Assembly: GCF_016862075.1 (NCBI RefSeq)
Contig: NZ_BOMG01000082.1
Location: 81,274 to 145,273 of the forward strand
From: Actinoplanes couchii
GTDB taxonomy: Bacteria; Actinomycetota; Actinomycetes; Mycobacteriales; Micromonosporaceae
Direction: 5' to 3'
DNA: 64,000 bases
Shown here: positions 17,026 through 26,014 of the stretch, in pieces
Layout of the letters: each line of letters starts with the position of its first letter
How positions within the stretch are numbered: the first letter of the stretch is position 1
The notes under the pieces: generated by a model
What the model saw: only the letters and a program-made list of their open reading frames with translations
The model's database searches: none
What the model was told of the DNA's origin: nothing
Made by a program: the position numbers and the translations under genes

Positions 17026-18123
17026 GTGTCCGATGACCTCAGACTGCGGCGGCTGACCGCGATGCGCGGTTGCGACCGGCTCCTGTCCGGAAACCGCCCG
17101 AAGACGATGCGGGAGCGGCTCGCCGACATCGCGGCCGGTGGTGACCTGGACGCGATGCCGGACTTCTACGACGGCGGCCCGGTCACCGAGCTGGAGCAGC
17201 GGGTGGCCGGCCTGCTCGGCACCGAGGCGGCGGTCTTCTTCCCGAGCGGGACGATGGCCCAGCAGGTGGCGCTGCGGTTCGGCGCCGAGCGGACCGGGCT
17301 CTCCACCGTCGCGCTGCACCCGCTGAGCCACCTGGAGATGTACGAGCGGCACGCGTACTCGCAGCTCAGTGGCCTGCGGGCGGTCACTCCCACGCGGGAG
17401 CCGCGGAACCCGACGGCCGCCGAGATCGACGCGCTGCCGGAGCCGGTCGGTTCGGTCCTGCTGGAGCTGCCGATGCGCGAGGCCGGGTTCGTCCTGCCCA
17501 CCTGGGACGAGCTGGTCGACGCCACGGCGGCGGCGCGCAAGCTCGGCGCCCGGGTGCACTTCGACGGCGCCCGGCTGTGGGAGTCGACCACCCACCTGGG
17601 CCGCACCCTGCCGGAGATCACGGCTCTCGCGGACAGCGTCTACGTCTCGTTCTACAAGTCGCTGGACGGGATCAGCGGGGCGGCTCTGGCCGGTACCGAG
17701 GAGATGGCCGCGTTCGCCCGGGCGTGGCGGCACCGGCACGGCGGGCAGATCTTCCAGACCTTCCCGGCAGCCCTGTCCGCTCTCTCCGGGCTCGACCGTG
17801 AGCTGCCACGACTGCCGGAGTACGTCAGGCACGCCCGTACGATCGCGGACGCCCTGGCCGCGCTGCCCGGCGCCCGGGTCTTCCCGCACCCGCCGCACAC
17901 CCACCAGTTCAAGCTCTGGCTGCCGTACTCCGCGGATGCCCTGTCCGACGCGGTGCTGGCACTGGCCGAGCGGGAGAAGATCGGGTTCGCCGCCTACTGG
18001 CAGGACGCGGACGTGCCCGGCTACGCGGTGACCGAGATCACGGTAGCCGGGCCCGCTCTGGAGTGGACCGCCGACGACGTCGCGGCGGCCGGCTGGCTGC
18101 TCGCGCAGGAGCTGGAGAGTTAG
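17026..18123 (+). CDS. Threonine aldolase-type PLP enzyme
   Basis: A 365-residue fold-type I PLP enzyme of the beta-eliminating lyase / threonine aldolase family, which splits threonine or allo-threonine to glycine and acetaldehyde. Visible are VFFPSGTMAQQVAL (cofactor phosphate region), HFDGARLWES (the Asp that contacts the PLP ring) and SFYKSLDGISGA with the Schiff-base Lys at about 211. GTG 17026 fits the domain start; ATG 17062 is an alternative. The end overlaps the convergent pectate lyase stop by 4 bases. The exact substrate is not certain. Confidence 0.82.
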   Translation: MSDDLRLRRLTAMRGCDRLLSGNRPKTMRERLADIAAGGDLDAMPDFYDGGPVTELEQRVAGLLGTEAAVFFPSGTMAQQVALRFGAERTGLSTVALHPLSHLEMYERHAYSQLSGLRAVTPTREPRNPTAAEIDALPEPVGSVLLELPMREAGFVLPTWDELVDATAAARKLGARVHFDGARLWESTTHLGRTLPEITALADSVYVSFYKSLDGISGAALAGTEEMAAFARAWRHRHGGQIFQTFPAALSALSGLDRELPRLPEYVRHARTIADALAALPGARVFPHPPHTHQFKLWLPYSADALSDAVLALAEREKIGFAAYWQDADVPGYAVTEITVAGPALEWTADDVAAAGWLLAQELES

Positions 18124-19676
18124 AGCTTTCCGGCGCCCGCACCGGCCCGGACCGTCGCGGAGACGGTGCCGGTGGCGTCCGGGGTCACCGCGTACGGCGC
18201 CTTGGTGAAGGTCCCGGTCCTGGTGATCTCCGGCTCTTCACCGCCGAAGTCGTTGCCGGAGATCACCGCGAAGCCGTCGAGGTCGGAGTCCTGGGTGGTC
18301 CAGACCGGCAGCTTGACGTTCACGAAGACGTTGTTCTGCACCAGGCACTGCGACTCCATCAGGCAGTGGATGCCGCTGGTCTTGGCGTCGGTGAACAGGT
18401 TGTTGTAGAGGTGCACGGTGCCGAACCGCAGGCGGGGCAGCCGGGACGCGACGTTGTCGAACCAGTTGTGGCTGTAGGTGACCCGCAGCTTGCCGGTGTC
18501 CTCGGCGGCGTTGTTGTCGCTGTGCCCGAGCAGCGAGCCCTTCGAGTGGTCGTGCAGGTGGTTCCAGCTGACGGTGACCAGGTCGGTGGCGTGCGTCAGG
18601 TCGAGCATGCCGTCGTAGAAGTCCTTGCCGTGACTGGTGTCGTTGAACAGCTCGTTGTGGTCGATCCACAGGTGGTCGGACTTCTGCGCGGCGATCAGGT
18701 CGGTCGGCGCCTGCACGAACGAGATCTTCAGATTTCGTACGATCACATTGCTCGCGTTCTTGATGAAGATGCCCGCGCCGGTGAGCCCGGCGTTCGCACC
18801 GACCCCGACGATCGTCTTGTCCGAGGTCACGTCGACCCGGTCGGTGCCGCTGCCCTGGAGAACGGTGGACAGCTGGAGGATCTTCTTCCCGTCCGAGGCG
18901 GCCTCGGTCTTCAGCTGGGCCAGCGAGGTGATGTTCACCGTGGTGCCGCCGGCGCCTCCGGTGGTCCCGGCGCCGAACCCGATCGGGCTGGACTCGAAGG
19001 TCCCGGTGGCCGCGGCCGGTGTGGTGGCCGCCGGGACGGACGGAGGCGCGGCGGTGGTGGTCGTGACCTTCACGTCGTCGAACTGCGCGGTGGCGTCGTA
19101 GGTCTGCAGCCCGATCCGCCCGTTGCCGAACGTCGACGCGGTAGCGCTCAGGATCGAGGCCCCGTTGACCGACCCGGTGAGCGTGCCGCCCGCAACGGTC
19201 AACCCGAGCGTGTAGTCCGCACCGGGAGTGACGGTCAGAGCCGCCTCACCAAGAGTAGTGATATTTCCGGACTTGACTGATTCGAGCCGGACCTTGTTCG
19301 TCCCGACCAGTGCCAACCGGTAGTAACTGGTCGAGCTCGTGGACCGCGCCACGATCGCGGCGAACCCGCCGGTCCCGACCGACAGCGGCGACACCTTCGC
19401 GCTGACCGTGTAGTCGGTCCAGTCGGTGAGCCCGGCGAACTGCCGGGACAGGGTGGCGCCGGTCTTGGCCTGCTTCAGCACCTTGCCGCCGTCGCTGACC
19501 ACCGACCAGGTGCCGCCGGACCTGGTCCAGCCCGCGGTGTCACCGTCCTCGAAGCTGTCGCTGAACCCGACAGTGGTGGCGCCGTCGGCGTCGGCGAACG
19601 AGATCGAGGCGACAGCCCCCATGCCGGCGACGACCGCCGCCATTCCGGCCGCGATGGCGACCTTCCGCTTGTTCAT
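18120..19676 (-). CDS. Secreted pectate lyase, family PL1, with N-terminal sugar-binding-like domain
   Basis: A 518-residue exported enzyme: signal peptide at 1-30, a concanavalin-like beta-sandwich at about 38-212 (SFEDGDTAGWTRSGGTW to FDDVKV), an Ala/Thr linker, then a right-handed beta-helix lyase. PL1 motifs are WIDHNEL, LDLTHATDLVTVSWN and SRLPRLRFG, the last holding the catalytic Arg. It cleaves polygalacturonate by beta-elimination outside the cell. The ATG at 19676 immediately precedes the signal peptide. It suits a plant-litter-degrading lifestyle, shared with the monooxygenase at 32.7 kb. Confidence 0.9.
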   Translation of the reverse strand: MNKRKVAIAAGMAAVVAGMGAVASISFADADGATTVGFSDSFEDGDTAGWTRSGGTWSVVSDGGKVLKQAKTGATLSRQFAGLTDWTDYTVSAKVSPLSVGTGGFAAIVARSTSSTSYYRLALVGTNKVRLESVKSGNITTLGEAALTVTPGADYTLGLTVAGGTLTGSVNGASILSATASTFGNGRIGLQTYDATAQFDDVKVTTTTAAPPSVPAATTPAAATGTFESSPIGFGAGTTGGAGGTTVNITSLAQLKTEAASDGKKILQLSTVLQGSGTDRVDVTSDKTIVGVGANAGLTGAGIFIKNASNVIVRNLKISFVQAPTDLIAAQKSDHLWIDHNELFNDTSHGKDFYDGMLDLTHATDLVTVSWNHLHDHSKGSLLGHSDNNAAEDTGKLRVTYSHNWFDNVASRLPRLRFGTVHLYNNLFTDAKTSGIHCLMESQCLVQNNVFVNVKLPVWTTQDSDLDGFAVISGNDFGGEEPEITRTGTFTKAPYAVTPDATGTVSATVRAGAGAGKL

Positions 19677-19780
19677 CGGTGTTCCTTTTCGGTGGGGAAG
19701 ACGTGCCCGGTTGTGGTCGTTCCCGGCCGGAAGGGTTGCCGTGACCACCGTCACAACGGTGGTTGCGTGGCCGATGTTGA

Positions 19781-20380
19781 ATGGCGCCGGTGGGCACCTG
19801 GCTGGCAACGATCCGTCTCCCCGGCGCTGTTCGGTACGCCGACTACAGCACCGTGGTCGAGGCCGTCTGCACCCCGCTGTACCCGTCGATGGAGTTCGCC
19901 TACGACCGCAACCGGGCGTGTGGCGAGCGCCTGCCGGATTTCCCGGAGCGGCCGCTCGCCCCGATCGACGAGCTGATCCTGGTCACGATCGAGCGGGAGC
20001 CGTACGGCGAGCCCTGGCACGCCCTCTACTGCCCGAACCGGCAGCGGATCGTCGGACCCCTCTCCGATCACTACCGCTACCGGCTCCAGGAGGAATACGA
20101 CCTGATCAACGGCCACCTCTGCCGGTACGCCGGACCGGCCACCGTCTGCGGCCGGGTGACCGACGGCGAACCGCTCGGGCTCTTGTTCCCGACCTGGCCG
20201 GGTGGGCCGGACACCTCGGACGCACCGCCGGCTCCGGACCTGTTCGCCCGCTGGAACGATCCTGACCTGTGCCGACGCTGTTTTCTCACCTGGTCGACGC
20301 AGCCGGAGGAGAATCCGGAGGGTGCCGCTGACGTGCCCGGACCAGTTCAAAGGCGTCGATGGTGGCGCTTCGGTCACTAA
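19781..20380 (+). CDS. Hypothetical protein
   Basis: A 199-residue soluble protein with good third-position GC. It has scattered Cys (VCTP, RACGER, LYCPN, LCRYAG, CRRCFL) and ends in an Arg/Trp-rich tail. No family was recognised. The start is uncertain: ATG 19781 has no clear ribosome binding site. It lies between pectate lyase (divergent) and the catabolic operon. The Cys pattern could bind zinc, but this is a guess. Confidence 0.55.
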   Translation: MAPVGTWLATIRLPGAVRYADYSTVVEAVCTPLYPSMEFAYDRNRACGERLPDFPERPLAPIDELILVTIEREPYGEPWHALYCPNRQRIVGPLSDHYRYRLQEEYDLINGHLCRYAGPATVCGRVTDGEPLGLLFPTWPGGPDTSDAPPAPDLFARWNDPDLCRRCFLTWSTQPEENPEGAADVPGPVQRRRWWRFGH

Positions 20381-20425
20381 CCTGCTCTTGTCGGAAGGGA
20401 TTTAGACGCCTACGCTGCCAGCAGC

Positions 20426-20441
20426 AGGAAAGCGCTTTCCT
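20426..20441. promoter_or_regulatory. LacI-family operator palindrome
   Basis: The 16-bp perfect palindrome AGGAAAGCGCTTTCCT has the central CG and A/T-flanked arms typical of LacI/GalR-type operators. It lies 24 bases before the ATG of the three-gene catabolic operon, between the promoter region and the GGAGGG ribosome binding site at 20452-20457, a position suited to repression. No LacI gene is present in the window. Confidence 0.75.
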
Positions 20442-20465
20442 AAATAACCTCCGGAGGGATCCCGT

Positions 20466-21620
20466 ATGGCAGCGCGTAGATCGATCGGCATCGTCGTCAA
20501 CGGCGTCACCGGCCGGATGGGTTACCGGCAGCACCTGGTCCGTTCCCTTCTCGCCATTCGTGAGCAGGGTGGCGTCCAGCTCGCCGACGGCACCCGGATC
20601 TGGCCCGAGCCGATCCTGGTCGGCCGTGACCCCGACAAACTGGCCGCCATCGCGGAGCAGCACGGCCTGACCGAGTGGACCACCGACCTGGCCGAGGCTC
20701 TGGCCCGCCCGGACGTGGAGATCTACTTCGACTCTCAGGTCACCTCGCAGCGCGAGAAGGCGATCCGGCAGGCGATCGCCGCCGGCAAGCACATCTACAC
20801 CGAGAAGCCGCTCGCCGAGGGCTCTGCCGCGGCTCTGGAGCTGGCCGAGCTGGCCACCGCCGCGGGGGTGAAGAACGGTGTCGTCCAGGACAAGCTGTTC
20901 CTCCCCGGCCTGCGCAAGCTCAAGCGCCTGATCGACGGTGGCTTCTTCGGGCAGATCCTGTCGGTGCGCGGCGAGTTCGGCTACTGGGTGTTCGAGGGTG
21001 ACTGGCAGGACGCGCAGCGCCCGAGCTGGAACTACCGGCTCGCCGACGGCGGCGGCATCGTGATGGACATGTTCCCGCACTGGAACTACGTGCTCGAGGA
21101 GCTGTTCGGCAACGTCCGCACGGTCCAGGCAACCACCGCCACGCACATCACCGAGCGGGTCGACGAGCGCGGCGAGACCTACACCGCCGACGCCGACGAC
21201 GCGGCCTACGCGATCTTCGAGCTGGAGGGCGGCATCATCGCCCAGCTCAACTCCTCCTGGGTGGTCCGGGTCAACCGGGACGAACTGGTCGAGTTCCAGG
21301 TGGACGGTACCCACGGCAGCGCCGTCGCCGGTCTGCGCGGCTGCAAGTTCCAGCACCGGGCGGGCACCCCGAAGCCGGTCTGGAACCCGGACCTGCCGCT
21401 GACCGGCAAGTCGTTCCGCGACGAGTGGACCGAGGTGCCGGACAACGACGAGTTCGACAACGGCTTCAAGGTCCAGTGGGAGGCGTTCCTCAAGCACGTC
21501 GTCGCAGGCGAGGCGTTCCACTGGGACTTCACCTCCGGCGCTCGCGGCGTGCGGCTGGCCGAGGCCGGTCTCGAGTCGGCCAAGACCGGTCAGCGGATCT
21601 CGCTGATCGAAGGGGCCTGA
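20466..21620 (+). CDS. Gfo/Idh/MocA family NAD(P)-dependent oxidoreductase
   Basis: A 384-residue dehydrogenase: N-terminal Rossmann fold (IVVNGVTGRMGYRQH), the family motif EKPLAE near residue 118, and the C-terminal alpha/beta substrate domain with HWNYVLEELFG. Such enzymes oxidise sugars, inositols or their acids. The ATG follows GGAGGG. It is the first gene of a tightly packed operon (1-base gap to the next), regulated at the LacI-type palindrome just upstream. The substrate is not identifiable from sequence. Confidence 0.9.
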   Translation: MAARRSIGIVVNGVTGRMGYRQHLVRSLLAIREQGGVQLADGTRIWPEPILVGRDPDKLAAIAEQHGLTEWTTDLAEALARPDVEIYFDSQVTSQREKAIRQAIAAGKHIYTEKPLAEGSAAALELAELATAAGVKNGVVQDKLFLPGLRKLKRLIDGGFFGQILSVRGEFGYWVFEGDWQDAQRPSWNYRLADGGGIVMDMFPHWNYVLEELFGNVRTVQATTATHITERVDERGETYTADADDAAYAIFELEGGIIAQLNSSWVVRVNRDELVEFQVDGTHGSAVAGLRGCKFQHRAGTPKPVWNPDLPLTGKSFRDEWTEVPDNDEFDNGFKVQWEAFLKHVVAGEAFHWDFTSGARGVRLAEAGLESAKTGQRISLIEGA

Positions 21621-21621
21621 C

Positions 21622-22761
21622 ATGAGCACCGTCAACCTGCCCGACGGGCGGAAGCTGACGCTCACCGCGAAGAGCTGGGACAAGCCGGCCGGGCCGCCGA
21701 GCAGCCGGATCGCGTACGCGGCCGCGCACGTGGTCGCCGATCCGCGGGCCGAGAACGCCCCGGGCGCGCCCGCGGTCCTCGACTGGGAGTCGACCCTGGC
21801 GTTCCGGCACCATCTGTGGTCGCACGGTCTCGGGGTCGCCGAGGCGATGGACACCGCGCAGCGGGGCATGGGCCTCGACTACGCGGCGACCAAGGAGCTG
21901 GTCAAGCGCAGCGCCGCCGAGGCGGCGGCGGTCGGCGGCAAGATCGTCGCCGGGGTCGCGACCGACCAGTTGGCTCCGGGTGACACGACTCTCGGTCAGC
22001 TCCTCGCGGCGTACGAGGAACAGCTCGGTGACGTCCTCACCGCCGGGGCCGCCCCGGTCCTGATGTGCAGCAGGCATCTCGCCGCCACCGCTCAGAGCGC
22101 TGACGACTACCTCAGCATTTATCGCTCATTGCTGGAAAAGTCGGACAAGCCGGTAGTGCTGCACTGGCTGGGTACCGCTTTCGACCCGGCGCTCGAGGGC
22201 TACTGGGGTTCGTCCGACGTGGACAAAGCTACCGAGACCGTACTGGAGCTGATCAACAGCAACCCGGCCAAGGTCGACGGCATCAAGGTCTCGCTGCTGG
22301 ACGCCGATCACGAGATCAACCTGCGTCGTCGGCTGCCGGCCGGGGTGCGCCTCTACACCGGTGACGACTTCAACTACCCGCAGCTGATCAAGGGTGACGA
22401 GCAGGGCTACTCCGACGCGCTGCTGGGCATCTTCGCGGCGATCGCCCCGGCCGCCGCCGCCGCGTTCGCCGCTCTGGACCGCGGTGACCTGGACGAGTAC
22501 GACCGGATCCTGGCTCCCACGGTCACGCTCTCCCGGCACATCTTCGCGAAGCCGACCTTCTACTACAAGACCGGCATCGTCTTCCTCGCCTGGCTGGCCG
22601 GTCACCAGAGCCACTTCACCATGGTCGGTGGCATCCAGTCCGGTCGTTCGGTGCCGCACTTCGCGAAGCTGATCGAGCTCGCCGACGCCGCCGGGCTGCT
22701 GCCCGACCCGGCGCTGGCCGCCCACCGGGCGAACCGGTTCTTCGAGGTGACCGCCGGATGA
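21622..22761 (+). CDS. DUF993 family TIM-barrel (dihydrodipicolinate synthase-like) protein
   Basis: A 379-residue protein of the DUF993 family, related to the DapA/aldolase class of TIM barrels. Recognisable stretches are VLDWESTLAFRHHLWSHGLGVAEAMDTAQRGMG, the strand KPVVLHWLG, KVDGIKVSLLD with a candidate Schiff-base Lys, and GDDFNYPQLI. It probably performs an aldol-type cleavage or dehydration in the pathway started by the upstream dehydrogenase. The stop overlaps the next start by 4 bases. Confidence 0.85.
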   Translation: MSTVNLPDGRKLTLTAKSWDKPAGPPSSRIAYAAAHVVADPRAENAPGAPAVLDWESTLAFRHHLWSHGLGVAEAMDTAQRGMGLDYAATKELVKRSAAEAAAVGGKIVAGVATDQLAPGDTTLGQLLAAYEEQLGDVLTAGAAPVLMCSRHLAATAQSADDYLSIYRSLLEKSDKPVVLHWLGTAFDPALEGYWGSSDVDKATETVLELINSNPAKVDGIKVSLLDADHEINLRRRLPAGVRLYTGDDFNYPQLIKGDEQGYSDALLGIFAAIAPAAAAAFAALDRGDLDEYDRILAPTVTLSRHIFAKPTFYYKTGIVFLAWLAGHQSHFTMVGGIQSGRSVPHFAKLIELADAAGLLPDPALAAHRANRFFEVTAG

Positions 22762-23549
22762 GCCGCTTCTCGTTCAACCAGATCACCGCGAAGCACTGGG
22801 AGCTGGAAGACCTGGTCGCGGGCCTGACCGAGGCCGGTGTCGACAAGGTCGCGCTGTGGCGGGAACCGGTGCAGGAGTACGGCCTGGAGCGCTCCGCCGC
22901 CCTGGTCCGGGACGCCGGCCTGTCGGTGACCACACTCTGCCGCAGCGGGTTCTTCCAGCTCGACGGCTGGTTCGACGACAACCGCCGGGCCATCGACGAG
23001 ACCGCTGCTCTGGGAGCGCCGGTGCTGGTCCTGGTCTCCGGTGGTCTGCCCGAGGGGTCGAAGGACATCGCCGGCGCCCGGGCCCACGTCGCCGACGCGA
23101 TCGCCCAGCTGGTCCCGCACGCGGCCGCCGCCGGGGTCACCCTGGCGATCGAGCCGCTGCACCCGATGTACGCCGCCGACCGCTGCGTCATCAACACCTG
23201 GGACCAGGCGATGGCGATCGCCGAACAGCACCCGGCCGCGCACGTCGGCGTCACCGTCGACACCTACCACCTGTGGTGGGACGACACCGTGCTGCCGAAG
23301 ATCGAGGCGGCCGGCGACCGGATCGCGATCTACCAGCTGGCCGACTGGAACACCCCGCTGCCGGCCGGTGTCCTGACCGGGCGCGGGCTGCCCGGCGCGG
23401 GCTGCGTCGACATGGCCGCCTTCCACGCCGCCGTCGAGAAGGCCGGGTACACCGGCCCGATCGAGGTCGAGGTCATGAACGAGGAGCTCTGGCAGCGCCC
23501 CGGCCGGGAGATCCTGGCCGACACGATCGCCGGTTACCGGAGCATCTGA
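22758..23549 (+). CDS. Sugar phosphate isomerase/epimerase (xylose isomerase-like TIM barrel)
   Basis: A 263-residue AP-endonuclease-2-like TIM barrel with metal-ligand residues in LAIEPLHPMYA, VGVTVDTYHLWW, the His after it, and IEVEVMNEELW near the C-terminus. Members isomerise or epimerise keto-sugars, including inosose-type substrates. ATGA overlap with the DUF993 gene shows translational coupling. With the dehydrogenase and aldolase it makes a three-step catabolic unit, ending at the hairpin 23566-23597. Confidence 0.88.
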   Translation: MSRFSFNQITAKHWELEDLVAGLTEAGVDKVALWREPVQEYGLERSAALVRDAGLSVTTLCRSGFFQLDGWFDDNRRAIDETAALGAPVLVLVSGGLPEGSKDIAGARAHVADAIAQLVPHAAAAGVTLAIEPLHPMYAADRCVINTWDQAMAIAEQHPAAHVGVTVDTYHLWWDDTVLPKIEAAGDRIAIYQLADWNTPLPAGVLTGRGLPGAGCVDMAAFHAAVEKAGYTGPIEVEVMNEELWQRPGREILADTIAGYRSI

Positions 23550-23565
23550 GCACCGGACGGGTCCA

Positions 23566-23597
23566 CCGGCCCGCGGCCAACGACGCCCGCGGGCCGG
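23566..23597. terminator. Hairpin terminator
   Basis: A perfect 11-bp GC-only inverted repeat (23566-23576 and 23587-23597) with a 10-base loop lies in the gap between the convergent catabolic operon and DinB gene. Confidence 0.65.
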
Positions 23598-23607
23598 CTC
23601 GTCCGTT

Positions 23608-24075
23608 TCAGGGCAGCCGGCCGACCGCCTGCGCGTAGTAGAGCGACTCCTCCAGGTGGAACGCGACCTGCCGGATCGACCACGCGTCGCCGTCGCGGGC
23701 GTCGAGCGTTGCCGGGGACAGGCCGCGCAGCCGCACCCGGAAGATCAGCGCGAGACGGCTCAGCCGGCTGCGGGCCTCCGCCAGATCCTCGGTGGTGAAC
23801 GCCGCCAGGTCGGCGGGTGTGGTGATCGCCGAGGCGTGCCAGTGGTCCGGCACGGTGGGCACCCCGGCCAGCCGCGCCTCCACCTCGGCCAGGTGGTCGA
23901 TCAGGTGGTCGGTGACCCGGCGGACGGCCTTGTGCGGCGTGTAGACCCGGTCGTCGGCGGGGATCGGCACCCCGTCCCACGCGACCCAGGTGGCGGCGAG
24001 ATCGAGCACCTCGGTGACCATGGCGGTGACCACGTCGGCGGGCGCCCGGTCGTCGGTGACCGGTGTGTCGGACAT
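23608..24075 (-). CDS. DinB-like / mycothiol-type four-helix protein
   Basis: A 155-residue helical protein of the DinB/YfiT-like metalloenzyme superfamily, with three spaced His that could bind a metal: HLIDHLAEVE, a middle His in DHWHAS, and the C-terminal RQVAFHLEESLYYAQAVG. In actinobacteria such proteins are often thiol (mycothiol)-dependent transferases or isomerases. ATG 24075 has GGAG before it. The 294-base gap to the divergent pseudokinase gene holds both promoters, with no other feature seen. Confidence 0.72.
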   Translation of the reverse strand: MSDTPVTDDRAPADVVTAMVTEVLDLAATWVAWDGVPIPADDRVYTPHKAVRRVTDHLIDHLAEVEARLAGVPTVPDHWHASAITTPADLAAFTTEDLAEARSRLSRLALIFRVRLRGLSPATLDARDGDAWSIRQVAFHLEESLYYAQAVGRLP

Positions 24076-24369
24076 GGCGGCTCCATCCACTCGCGGCTCG
24101 GGACGCGATGGTATCCACCCCCACCGACAGTTCTGTGCTCCACACGTACCGCAGCAATCGGGTCTTTTGTCTTTTTGGTGTGGTTTGGCTTCCACTGTGG
24201 AGGCAAGATTGTTAACCCACAGGATGCACATCCCGGAGGCCCGGCAGGATAAGAATGAGGCCGCGTTCCGCAACGCGCCTTCGGTTGATCTTGCTGACCA
24301 GGAGGCTGTTGCCGTTGCCGGGCCGGTCGGGTGAGATGCGTACTTTGAGGTCTGCGGGGGAGGCGACAC

Positions 24370-26007
24370 GTGGCGGGGATCGACACCCCGGCCGGCTATA
24401 CCCGCCTGGAGCGGACGGGAACCGGAGCTGACGCCGGTGTCTACCGGGCCTGGGACGAGCGGGCCGGGCGGTGGGTGGTGCTCAGGCTCTTCCACCGGTT
24501 CCTCAGCGGCCGCTCCGAGGAGGCCGCCTTCGCCGCGCACGTCACCTCCTGCATCGGTCTCGGCCGCAACACGTCGATCGTCCCGGTCCGGGCCGGTGGC
24601 ATCACCGCGACCGGCCGGCCCTGGATGGCGCTGGACCCGATCGAGGCCCGCCCGTTCAGCGAGATCCTGCGCGACGACCCGCCCCCGGCCACCGCGGCGA
24701 TGGACCTGACGATCGTGCTGGCCGACACGCTGGCCTGGTCGCACACCACCCGCCCGGCGATGGTGCACGGCCGGATCCGGGCCGAGTCGGTGCTGGTCCG
24801 GGCGGACGGCGTGCCGATGCTCACCGACTTCGCCGCGCCCCGCCCGCCGGGCACCCCCGCGCCGACCCCGAGCGGCGATGTGACCGACCTGGCCGCGCTG
24901 CTGTTCCGGGCGGTCACCGGCGGTCCCTGGCCGGGCCGCGGCGACGAGGACGAGCTGCTGATCTCGGGCTGGCCCGGGCTGACCGCGCTCTTCGACGAGG
25001 TGCTGACCCCGGTTCCGGCGATCGAGTCGATGGCGGTCTTCGCCGACCGGCTGCGCCAGGTGCGACACGGTGCCGGCGGGCTGCTCGGGTCACCCGGCGC
25101 GGTGTCGCTCGCCCCGAAGGTCGCCGCCGCCCCGGCACTGCCGGTGGTCGCCGTGACCGCGCCGGTGGTCGAGACGGAGCAGGCGCCGGTCCGTGGCCGC
25201 CATCTGCCCGCGCTGGCCGCCGTGCTGGTGCTGGTCCCGATCGGGTTCGGGGTGGTGCAGCTCTTCCCGGGCCGCACCGGGGAGGCCGCCGAGCCGTCCG
25301 TGCCGGTGTCCCCGGCCGCCTGCGCCCCGCCCACCCCCACCCCCGAGCCGGCCGCCAGCGATCCGGCCCTGTGGTGGCCCGCCGACGAGGGCGACGGCCC
25401 GACCGTCTGCGACCATTCCGGCGGCGGCAACCAGGCGACGCTGAGCCCCGAGGCGGGCTGGTCGACGACCGGCGCCGCGATGCGGTTCGGCGCCGGTTCC
25501 GGCTTCGCCAGCGGTTCGGCGCCCGCCGTCCGCACCGACCGGAGCTTCACCGTGATGGCCTGGGTGAAGCTGGGGAACACCGACCGCACCCACGGGGTGC
25601 TCTCCCAGCCGGGCACCACGAGCAGCGGGTTCATCCTCAAGTACGAGAAGGGTTCGGACACCTGGCGGCTGACCCTGCCACGAACCGACAGCGGCGCCCC
25701 GGTGGTCGACGGCCCGTCCTCGTCGAGCCGCCCGCAACCCGGCGCCTGGACCCATCTGGCCGCCACCTTCGACGCCGACCGGCGGGAGGCCACCCTCTAC
25801 GTGGACGGCGTCGCCGAGGGCACCGCGGAACACGCCGTGGCGTGGGACGCGACAGGTCCGGTGCAGGTGGCCCGCTCCTGGTGGGACGGCGCCTGGACGG
25901 ACCGTTTCGACGGCCTGATCGACGACGTCCGGGCGTACCGCGTCCAGCTGTCCGCACAGGGCATCACCGAGATCGCCGACGCGGGCCGCGCCGACCACCC
26001 GCACTAG
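24370..26007 (+). CDS. Pseudokinase - transmembrane - LamG surface protein
   Basis: A 545-residue membrane protein. Residues 8-235 have the Ser/Thr kinase fold, but catalytic positions are altered: the ATP-binding Lys region reads VVLRLF, the HRD motif reads HGRI, and DFG reads DFA, so it is probably a pseudokinase. A transmembrane helix lies near 278-299. Outside the membrane a concanavalin/LamG jelly-roll occupies about 335-535 (SFTVMAWVKLG, WTHLAATFD, LYVDG, FDGLIDDVRAY). GTG 24370 follows GGGGGAGG. It may sense an extracellular sugar or peptide and signal inward by protein binding rather than phosphorylation (inference). Confidence 0.8.
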   Translation: MAGIDTPAGYTRLERTGTGADAGVYRAWDERAGRWVVLRLFHRFLSGRSEEAAFAAHVTSCIGLGRNTSIVPVRAGGITATGRPWMALDPIEARPFSEILRDDPPPATAAMDLTIVLADTLAWSHTTRPAMVHGRIRAESVLVRADGVPMLTDFAAPRPPGTPAPTPSGDVTDLAALLFRAVTGGPWPGRGDEDELLISGWPGLTALFDEVLTPVPAIESMAVFADRLRQVRHGAGGLLGSPGAVSLAPKVAAAPALPVVAVTAPVVETEQAPVRGRHLPALAAVLVLVPIGFGVVQLFPGRTGEAAEPSVPVSPAACAPPTPTPEPAASDPALWWPADEGDGPTVCDHSGGGNQATLSPEAGWSTTGAAMRFGAGSGFASGSAPAVRTDRSFTVMAWVKLGNTDRTHGVLSQPGTTSSGFILKYEKGSDTWRLTLPRTDSGAPVVDGPSSSSRPQPGAWTHLAATFDADRREATLYVDGVAEGTAEHAVAWDATGPVQVARSWWDGAWTDRFDGLIDDVRAYRVQLSAQGITEIADAGRADHPH

Positions 26008-26014
26008 CTGGGTC

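Noticed and set aside
18063..19280. A 405-codon plus-strand open frame
   Set aside because: It is antisense to the pectate lyase, whose motifs are clear; composition is Gly/Val/Arg-rich as expected for a mirror frame.
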